A stretch of DNA of 10,946 nt, taken from the NCBI GenBank assembly GCA_003240695.1, contig QFNC01000049.1:1-10946 (forward strand). The letters are read 5' to 3'. Each line of letters begins with the position of its first letter. Position 1 is the stretch's first letter. The position numbers were made by a program, and so were the translations under genes. Below the pieces are notes generated by a model that ran no database searches, was not told where the DNA came from, and was given only the letters and a program-made list of their open reading frames with translations. Positions 5,975 to 10,946 of this stretch are shown here, one piece after another. The DNA is from Pseudoxanthomonas suwonensis. Its GTDB lineage: Bacteria > Pseudomonadota > Gammaproteobacteria > Xanthomonadales > Xanthomonadaceae.

Positions 5975-7185
5975 GCCGATGCTCCTTCATGTACACCAGG
6001 GTGCTCGGGTGCGCTTGGGCGCTCGCCGAAGCGGGCAGGAGCGAAGGGGGCGAGGTCCAGGTCGGGCTCGCGCCCGGAGAGCGCCTGCGCCAGCAGTTTC
6101 CCGGTACCAACGCTCAGGCCGATCCCCGCACCCTCGTGACCACATGCATGCCAGAGCCCCGCAGCCCTGTCGTCGTGTCCGATCACCGGCACGTGATCGG
6201 GGGAGTACGGGCGGAAGCCGTGGTAGTGGCGCAGCACCTTCACATCAGCCAGGAACGGGAACAGCGCCACCGCGTTGCGGGCCATCAGGTGGAGGGCCTC
6301 CCGGCTGATCTCGTCGGAGAAACCCACGCGCTCACGCGAAGAACCGATCAGGATCGACCCAGCCGGGGTCCCCTCCACCACGGGAGAAGACTGCAGGGAG
6401 GAGTCGGAGGTGCCCACGTCGTCGATGTACTCCGCTGCGTAGACCTTGTGGAATACCCGCGGCGGCAGCGGCTCGGTGACCATCACGTACCCGCGCCGCG
6501 GGGCGATCGGCAGATGCACCCCGGCGAGATCGGCGAGCTGGGAGGCCCAGGGCCCGGTCGCGTTGACCACGGCATCGGCGCGGAATTCACCGATCGGGGT
6601 GCGCACGCCGGTGACTCGGCCCTTCTCCCGGACCAGGGAGAGTGCAGGGGTATCGCCCCGTACCTCGGCGCCGTGGGCCCGGGCGAGGGCCAGCAGGTGA
6701 GAGACCACTAGCATCGGCATCACCTGCGCATCATCGGGATACCAGGCGGCACCGACGGCCTCGGAGGTCACCTGCGGTTCCAGCTCGGTGAGAGCCTGGA
6801 CGTCGATCTCATCCACCCGGATCTCGTGATCGCGCTGCACGGCCAGGGCGCGTCGTAGGGACTGCATGGAGCTCTCACGTGAGGCGACGATGATGCCGCC
6901 CTTCTGCTCGAACCCCCACTGCCGAGAATGCTCGGCCAGATCGTCACGCCACACCCGCAAGGAGTAGTTGGCCAGGTCCAGCTCGGGGCCGTGCTCCTTG
7001 TCCGAGACCAGGATGTTTCCTTCGCAACGAGAGGAGGTGCCCCCGCCGGGCCGGCCCCGGTCCAGCACCCGCACCGAGAGCCCCGCAGCCGCGCAGAAGT
7101 ACGCGATCGCAGCACCGACCGCGCCGGCACCGATGATCAGCACGTCCGTTCCTCGCGTGCTGACCGTGGCCCGAGGCGCTGTCAC
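5971..7185 (-). CDS. DadA-type FAD-dependent oxidoreductase, probable catalytic subunit of D-hydroxyproline dehydrogenase
   Basis: The 404-residue protein belongs to the D-amino-acid/sarcosine oxidase (DAO, DadA) family. The FAD Rossmann motif is DVLIIGAGAVG (14-24), the ribose-contacting acid is D42 in VLDRGRPGGGTSS, NATGPWA (208-214) forms the second FAD segment, and the C-terminal signature is PYSPDHVPVIG (326-336) with GHEGAGIGLSVG (349-360). The proposed reaction is oxidation of cis-4-hydroxy-D-proline to pyrroline-4-hydroxy-2-carboxylate; the product matches the DapA-family enzyme in the block. Cytoplasmic, with no signal peptide visible. I chose the GTG at 7185, which overlaps the TGA of the GntR gene (GTGA) and follows AGGTGG, because homology starts shortly after it; a longer frame to 7287 adds 34 residues overlapping gntR with no family resemblance. 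Alternatives are proline, sarcosine or another D-amino acid as substrate. Confidence 0.87.
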   Translation of the reverse strand: MTAPRATVSTRGTDVLIIGAGAVGAAIAYFCAAAGLSVRVLDRGRPGGGTSSRCEGNILVSDKEHGPELDLANYSLRVWRDDLAEHSRQWGFEQKGGIIVASRESSMQSLRRALAVQRDHEIRVDEIDVQALTELEPQVTSEAVGAAWYPDDAQVMPMLVVSHLLALARAHGAEVRGDTPALSLVREKGRVTGVRTPIGEFRADAVVNATGPWASQLADLAGVHLPIAPRRGYVMVTEPLPPRVFHKVYAAEYIDDVGTSDSSLQSSPVVEGTPAGSILIGSSRERVGFSDEISREALHLMARNAVALFPFLADVKVLRHYHGFRPYSPDHVPVIGHDDRAAGLWHACGHEGAGIGLSVGTGKLLAQALSGREPDLDLAPFAPARFGERPSAPEHPGVHEGASA

Positions 7186-7937
7186 GTCCCACCTCGTGCA
7201 CGTGCACTGCGCGGTACCAGGTCGATCTGTTGCGAGTCCGGGCTGGCGATCCCCTTCTCGCCCGTTTCCTCCGCGCCTGTCGCCCATAGACGCGAGGCGT
7301 GACCGATGTGCTGGATTGTCAGTTCGTAGGCGCCCTCGGAATCTCCCGCCTCGAGGAGGTCGAGCAAGCGCTGGTGCTCCTGCGCCGATGCGGTGAGGCG
7401 ACCGGTGTCCGCGAGTGCCCGCAGAGCCCGCATCCTGGTCTGGCCACGAAGGCGCAGCGTGAGGTCCACCAGGCGGGAGTTGCGGGTGTACGCCACCAGG
7501 TCGGCATGGAACGCACGGTCCTCGGTGATGTACGTGCGCAGGTCACCGCTCTCGGCGGCCTCGGCGATCCGGTCAGCCCTCCGCCGCAGATCCTTCAGGT
7601 CCTCGGCGGGGACCCGACCGGCGACGGCCCGCATCGCCGGTCCCTCCAGGAGCTGCCGGACCTGGGTCTGCTCCTCGAGGTCCTCGCTGGTCATGGTGGT
7701 GACCCGGAACCCCTTGTTCTTGGCGGTGGTGACCAGTCCTTCACGGGCCAGGTCCATCATGGCCTCGCGTACGGGCGTGGCCGAGACGCCCAGCGGTGCC
7801 GCTAATGCTGGGGCGGAGTACAGCTCGCCCTCCTCCAGATCCCCCAGGATGATCGCGTTGCGCAGCGCCTCGGTGACGGAGCTTCGCAGGGACTGGACCT
7901 GCTGGATGGTTCCCAGGGGGATCTCGGTGGACGACAT
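7182..7937 (-). CDS. GntR-family (FCD) transcriptional regulator
   Basis: The 251-residue regulator has an N-terminal winged helix (about 18-80, with SAPALAAPLGVSATPVREA in the recognition region and GFRVT at the wing) and an all-helical FCD ligand domain. The likely metal-coordinating set is D140, H144 (DRAFH), H188 and H210, spaced as in metal-binding FCD proteins that sense small carboxylic acids. Encoded inside the catabolic block, it is the obvious local regulator and may respond to hydroxyproline or a pathway intermediate; that is inference. The start is uncertain. ATG 7937 has AGGAG at 7943-7947 and begins close to the conserved fold. GTG 8033 would overlap the epimerase stop (GTGA) and add 32 Ala/Gly-rich residues. 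I favour 7937. Candidate operators are at 4031-4042 and 10660-10673. Confidence 0.87.
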   Translation of the reverse strand: MSSTEIPLGTIQQVQSLRSSVTEALRNAIILGDLEEGELYSAPALAAPLGVSATPVREAMMDLAREGLVTTAKNKGFRVTTMTSEDLEEQTQVRQLLEGPAMRAVAGRVPAEDLKDLRRRADRIAEAAESGDLRTYITEDRAFHADLVAYTRNSRLVDLTLRLRGQTRMRALRALADTGRLTASAQEHQRLLDLLEAGDSEGAYELTIQHIGHASRLWATGAEETGEKGIASPDSQQIDLVPRSARARGGT

Positions 7938-7942
7938 GCGTT

Positions 7943-7947
7943 CTCCT
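7943..7947 (-). promoter_or_regulatory. Ribosome binding site supporting the GntR start at 7937
   Basis: AGGAG on the minus strand lies 5 bases upstream of the ATG at 7937, a near-ideal spacing. The competing GTG at 8033 also has a GGAGGG, but 9 bases away, so this site tips the choice rather than proves it. Confidence 0.55.
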
Positions 7948-8029
7948 GACGGACGGAGCCCTCCGGCGCGTGCGGGAGAGGCGGACGGTGCAATGGCCAC
8001 ACCGTAGTTGCCCCCGGCCTCGGCGGAGT

Positions 8030-9031
8030 TCACAGCTCGAAGCCCTCCGGGTAGGGATCCGTGGGATCAAGCATGTACTGCGCGGTGCCGGTGACCCACG
8101 CCCGCCCGGTGACCGTGGGCACCACCGCCTCGTAGTCGCCCACCGTGGCGGTCTCCACCAGGCGGCCGATGAAGCGCGAGCCGATGAACGACTCGTTGAC
8201 GAAGTCGGTGTCCAGCGCGAGCTCGCCCTTGGCGTGGAACTGCGCCATCCGGGCGCTGGTCCCAGTGCCGCAGGGAGAGCGATCGAACCATCCTGGGTGG
8301 ATCGCCATCGCGTGCTGTGAACGGGTGGCGTCGGATCCCGGGGCCGCGAGGTAGACGTGGTGGCAGCCGCGGATGTCCTCCCGTTCGGGGTGGACGGGCT
8401 CATCGCGATCGTTGATCGCCTCCATGATCGCCAGCCCCGCCTTCAGCAGGTCGTCCTTGCGCTCACGGTCGAAGGGCAGTCCCAGCTCTTCCAGCGCCAC
8501 GAAAGCGTAGAAATTGCCGCCGAAGCCGAGATCGTAGGTCACCGTGCCGTACCCCGGGACCTCCACCGTCTGCTCCTGTCGCATCAGGAAGGAGGGGACG
8601 TTGCGGATCGTCACGGACTCGGCGTGCCCGTCCTTCACCGCGACCTCGGCCACCACCAGGCCTGCCGGGGTGTCCAGCCGGATGGTGGTGACCGGTTCGG
8701 TGACCTCCACCATTCCCGTCTCGACCAGCACGGTCGCGGCACCGATGGTGCCGTGCCCGCACATGGGCAACAGTCCGGAGACCTCGATGTAGAGAACGCC
8801 CCAGTCGGCGTCGTCCCGGGTGGGTGGCTGCAGGATCACCCCGCTCATCGCCCCGTGCCCGCGGGGCTCTCGCATCAGGAGCTTGCGCAGGCCGTCGTTG
8901 TTCTCCATGAACCACAGGCGGCGCTCGGCCATCGTGCTTCCGGGGATCACGGGGACGCCGCCGGTGATCACCCGGGTGGGCATGCCCTCGGTGTGGGAAT
9001 CGACGGCGTGGTACACGTGCGTGGTGCGCAT
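8030..9031 (-). CDS. Proline racemase-family enzyme, probable 4-hydroxyproline 2-epimerase
   Basis: The 333-residue protein has the length and all hallmarks of the proline racemase/hydroxyproline epimerase family. The first catalytic cysteine is Cys91 in MCGHGTIG (90-97), GFGGNFYAFV lies at 169-178, and the second catalytic cysteine is Cys254 in DRSPCGTGTSA (250-260). Having both cysteines means a two-base epimerase or racemase; the related trans-3-hydroxyproline dehydratases have a Thr at the second site and are excluded. The early segment HAVDSHTEGMPTRVI (8-22) is also typical. The likely reaction is interconversion of trans-4-hydroxy-L-proline and cis-4-hydroxy-D-proline, the entry step of the pathway. 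Plain proline racemase or cis-3-hydroxyproline epimerase cannot be excluded by sequence alone. The ATG at 9031 has GAGGAG 7 bases upstream, and the gene follows the transporter after 41 bp. Confidence 0.88.
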   Translation of the reverse strand: MRTTHVYHAVDSHTEGMPTRVITGGVPVIPGSTMAERRLWFMENNDGLRKLLMREPRGHGAMSGVILQPPTRDDADWGVLYIEVSGLLPMCGHGTIGAATVLVETGMVEVTEPVTTIRLDTPAGLVVAEVAVKDGHAESVTIRNVPSFLMRQEQTVEVPGYGTVTYDLGFGGNFYAFVALEELGLPFDRERKDDLLKAGLAIMEAINDRDEPVHPEREDIRGCHHVYLAAPGSDATRSQHAMAIHPGWFDRSPCGTGTSARMAQFHAKGELALDTDFVNESFIGSRFIGRLVETATVGDYEAVVPTVTGRAWVTGTAQYMLDPTDPYPEGFEL

Positions 9032-9072
9032 CGGGGTCTCCTCGACAGGTGTTGTCCGATAGGGCCAGGTGG

Positions 9073-10554
9073 TCAGATGACGGGGCGGTCCCGTCGAGGA
9101 TCAGTACCCTTCCCGCTGGTAGTAGCGGGCCTGTCACGGTGGGGCTCGGTCCAGAAGTCTGCTCGCTTGATACCGAGCTTCTCCGGTTCGAACACCGGGT
9201 CAAGGCCCTGCTTCATCTGCCGGTCGTAGTCCTTGGTCACCTTCCATACCAGCGGTGACAGCGCCAGGATCACCAGCATGTTCGCCCAGCCCAGCAAGCC
9301 GTAGCCGATGTCGCCGATGCTCCACATGGCGTCGGCAGAGATCACAGCGCCGAAGGCAGTGATGCCCATGGCGCCGACCTTCAGCACCCAGCCGGGCCAT
9401 CCGCCCGAGCGGCGGCGGATGTACGCAAGGTTGGTCTCGGCGATGTAGTAGAAGGCGATCATCGAGGTGAAGGCGAAGAACAGGAGTGCAATCGCGACGA
9501 AGGCTGGCCCGATGCCGCCGGCGACGGAGTCGATCGCCGTCTGCGTATAAGCCACGCCTGCGTCGACGCCGGGCAGGTTCTCCACGACCGTCTCCCCGTT
9601 GTGGAACACGTTGTAGGAGCCGGTGATGATGATCATGATGCCCGTGGCCTGGCACACGATCACCGTGTCGATGAAGATCGAGATCGCCTGGATCAGGCCC
9701 TGCTTCGAGGGGTGGGAGACGGATGCCGCAGCCGAACCGAAGGTGCCCTCGCCGACGCCCGCGACGTTGGAGAACACTGCGCGGCGCACGCCCCAGGCGA
9801 TAGCTGCGCCAGCCATGCCGCCGAACACCTGGTCACGCCCGAAGGCGGAGGCCAGCACCATCTGGATGGTGGGGAGCACCTGGTCGATGTTGAACAGGAT
9901 GATCACGATGGCGAAAAGCACGTAGCCCACGGCCATCACCGGCACCATCAACTGGGCGGCGTGGACGATGCGGCGGGTGCCGCCGATGATGGTGAAGCCC
10001 AGCAGGCCGGTGAGCAGGATGGCGGTGAGCCAGGTGGGCATCCCGAAGGCCACGTTCATGCTGTTGGCGATATTGTTGGACTGCACGCCGGAGAATACGA
10101 ATCCGTACCCCACGAGGTAGCCGATCGCGAGGATCACGGCGAGCCAGCGCATCTTGAGGCCGAACTCCACATAGAACGGGGCGCCACCGCGGTGCTCGCC
10201 GTCGATGCGGCGCTTGAACACCTGTGCCAGAACGGTCTCGGCGTACGAACTGGCCGAGCCCAGCAGCGCTACGACGACCATCCAGAACAATGCTCCGGGC
10301 CCTCCGGCGGCAATGGCGGTGCCCACTCCGGCGATATTGCCTACGCCCACTCGGCTCGCCAGCGTCAGCAGCAGGGCCTGTGCCGGGGTAACACCCTCGG
10401 ACTCGGTGGGCTTGGCCATGATCTCGCGGATCGTGGCGGGGATGCGTCGGAACTGGATCGCCCCGGTGAGGATGGTGAACACCAGGCCTACGGCCAGGGC
10501 GAAGTACGCCATGGGGTTCCAGATCAAATCATTGATTGTGCCGAGAAGTTCCAT
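9073..10554 (-). CDS. AGCS-family sodium:amino-acid symporter, probable hydroxyproline importer
   Basis: This 493-residue integral membrane protein has the AGCS (alanine/glycine:cation symporter) pattern: about ten to eleven hydrophobic segments, a conserved GVGNIAGVGTAIAAGGPGAL stretch (70-89), and the region RRAVFSNVAGVGEGTFGSA (257-275) followed by SHPSKQGLIQA (280-290). Family members take up alanine, glycine or related amino acids with sodium or protons. First in the catabolic block, it is the likely importer of hydroxyproline, which is unusual because ABC or proline-type symporters are more often found. The usual FSNEAG text has Val in place of Glu at residue 264. The C-terminal 55 residues (about 439-493) form a charged cytoplasmic tail rich in Asp, Arg and Lys. 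Start ATG 10554 has only a modest GAGG upstream. The leader of about 68 bases holds an inverted repeat. Confidence 0.88.
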   Translation of the reverse strand: MELLGTINDLIWNPMAYFALAVGLVFTILTGAIQFRRIPATIREIMAKPTESEGVTPAQALLLTLASRVGVGNIAGVGTAIAAGGPGALFWMVVVALLGSASSYAETVLAQVFKRRIDGEHRGGAPFYVEFGLKMRWLAVILAIGYLVGYGFVFSGVQSNNIANSMNVAFGMPTWLTAILLTGLLGFTIIGGTRRIVHAAQLMVPVMAVGYVLFAIVIILFNIDQVLPTIQMVLASAFGRDQVFGGMAGAAIAWGVRRAVFSNVAGVGEGTFGSAAASVSHPSKQGLIQAISIFIDTVIVCQATGIMIIITGSYNVFHNGETVVENLPGVDAGVAYTQTAIDSVAGGIGPAFVAIALLFFAFTSMIAFYYIAETNLAYIRRRSGGWPGWVLKVGAMGITAFGAVISADAMWSIGDIGYGLLGWANMLVILALSPLVWKVTKDYDRQMKQGLDPVFEPEKLGIKRADFWTEPHRDRPATTSGKGTDPRRDRPVI

Positions 10555-10597
10555 CTGACTGCCGCCTCACGCCGTTGGAAGCTGGGGATAGGGGAGC

Positions 10598-10617
10598 GGA
10601 TCACCACTGTGTGATCC
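10598..10617. repeat. Inverted repeat in the transporter leader
   Basis: GGATCAC-N6-GTGATCC has perfect 7-bp arms (10598-10604 and 10611-10617). It lies just downstream of the predicted transcription start of the transporter promoter and 44 bp before the ATG at 10554. It could be a downstream operator or a small RNA hairpin; it has no T-run, so a terminator is unlikely. Confidence 0.45.
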
Positions 10618-10628
10618 AGCTCTCGGTG

Positions 10629-10657
10629 AGCGTACGACCGAAAGTGAGCCACGTCAA
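10629..10657 (-). promoter_or_regulatory. Candidate main promoter of the hydroxyproline block
   Basis: On the minus strand TTGACG (10652-10657, 5 of 6 match) is followed after exactly 17 bp by TACGCT (10629-10634, 3 of 6). Transcription would start near 10622. A 14-bp element matching the internal palindrome lies 2 bp upstream of the -35, and the inverted repeat at 10598-10617 lies at the start of the transcript. An alternative pair, TTCAAC with TGCAAT, overlaps the 14-bp element. Confidence 0.5.
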
Positions 10658-10659
10658 CG

Positions 10660-10673
10660 GTGACATTGCACAG
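10660..10673. promoter_or_regulatory. Second candidate GntR operator
   Basis: GTGACATTGCACAG matches the internal site at 4031-4044 at 12 of 14 positions and preserves the ATTGCAC half-site exactly, with GTG kept on the other arm. It sits in the divergent intergenic region directly upstream of the transporter promoter -35. Confidence 0.5.
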
Positions 10674-10740
10674 CGATCCCCTGGAGTGTTGAATCGGGCT
10701 GCGGAAGTCCTGTCAAGGTCGTCCCGGTACCGTGACCGCA

Positions 10741-10745
10741 GGAGG
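10741..10745 (+). promoter_or_regulatory. Ribosome binding site deciding the SelO start
   Basis: GGAGG lies 8 bases before the ATG at 10754 but only 2 bases before the in-frame ATG at 10748. The spacing favours 10754 as the true start. Confidence 0.6.
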
Positions 10746-10753
10746 CGATGCCC

Positions 10754-10946
10754 ATGATCGACAGCCCCGCGACCACCCCATCGATCCCCGCCCTGCACCA
10801 GACCTACGCCGAGGCGGTCCCCGAGCTCTCGGTTCCGTGCCAGGCAAAAGCGCCCCTCTCGCCCCAGCTCACCTGGCTGAACGAGGATCTCGCTGTGGAA
10901 CTCGGGTACGACCCGGAGTGGCTGCGCGGGCCCGAGGGACTCGCGC
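10754..10946 (+). CDS. selO: SelO-family protein (UPF0061), N-terminal fragment
   Basis: The only rightward gene in the window; 64 codons are visible before the edge. The text ELSVPCQAKAPLSPQL followed by LNEDLAVELGYDPEWLRGPEGLA is characteristic of the N-terminus of SelO/YdiU proteins, pseudokinase-fold enzymes that transfer AMP to protein Ser, Thr or Tyr. The inverted-orientation kinase motifs that define activity lie beyond the window. The gene is divergent from the hydroxyproline block with 199 bp between the two starts and probably has its own promoter; TTGAAT at 10689-10694 could be a -35 but I see no good -10. There is no evident functional link to hydroxyproline use. The length and integrity of the gene cannot be assessed. 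Confidence 0.78.
   Translation, partial: MIDSPATTPSIPALHQTYAEAVPELSVPCQAKAPLSPQLTWLNEDLAVELGYDPEWLRGPEGLA

Noticed and set aside
7186..7287. 34-residue N-terminal extension of the DadA-type protein
   Set aside because: It lies inside the GntR coding region; the GTG at 7185 forms the 4-bp overlap seen elsewhere in the block and directly precedes the conserved FAD motif.
8030..9031. Trans-3-hydroxyproline dehydratase as an alternative for the epimerase gene
   Set aside because: Those dehydratases carry Thr in place of the second catalytic cysteine; here Cys254 is present in DRSPCGTG.
9486..9492. GTGCAAT half-site inside the transporter gene
   Set aside because: It lies in coding sequence, lacks a matching second arm, and a 7-base match is expected about once by chance over both strands of this window.

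Overview
The window is high-GC DNA with dense minus-strand genes, frequent GTG starts, 4-bp ATGA/GTGA stop-start overlaps and actinobacterial-type protein sequences. I infer an Actinomycetota chromosome, most likely a Micrococcales member (Brachybacterium-like is only a guess). I see no insertion sequence, tRNA, rRNA or CRISPR array, and no gene-free stretch longer than about 210 bases.

Layout, right to left because almost everything is on the minus strand. At the right edge the first 64 codons of a SelO-type protein AMPylase run rightward from 10754. A 199-bp divergent intergenic region separates it from a leftward block of eight genes: AGCS-family sodium:amino-acid symporter (9073-10554), proline racemase-family epimerase with both catalytic cysteines (8030-9031), GntR/FCD regulator (7182-7937), DadA-type FAD oxidoreductase (5971-7185), small [2Fe-2S] protein (5645-5974), HcnB-type FAD protein with a BFD-like [2Fe-2S] domain (4081-5652), aldehyde dehydrogenase (2460-3935) and DapA-family lyase/deaminase (1522-2412). 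An 18-bp-arm hairpin terminator closes the block at 1459-1498. Left of it is a separate leftward unit: a ROK-family regulator (105-1313) overlapping by 4 bp a sugar phosphate isomerase/epimerase-like gene cut by the window edge.

The eight-gene block reads as a complete trans-4-hydroxy-L-proline catabolic cluster. Uptake (AGCS) is followed by C2 epimerisation to cis-4-hydroxy-D-proline and oxidation by a three-subunit FAD/Fe-S dehydrogenase to pyrroline-4-hydroxy-2-carboxylate. The DapA-family enzyme then deaminates and dehydrates this to alpha-ketoglutarate semialdehyde, and the aldehyde dehydrogenase yields alpha-ketoglutarate. The individual families are recognised from sequence; the substrate is inferred from the combination.

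The most interesting non-coding signal is a shared motif in front of both transcription starts of this block. A perfect palindrome GTGCAATTGCAC (4031-4042) fills most of the 17-bp spacer of a good promoter before the aldehyde dehydrogenase. A 12/14-identical copy (10660-10673) abuts the -35 of the transporter promoter. These are the best candidates for the operator of the embedded GntR protein. A second regulatory dyad, AACCCG-N4-TTTAAA-N4-CGGGTT, lies at the ROK gene's promoter, and that ROK protein has lost the family's zinc-binding cysteines.
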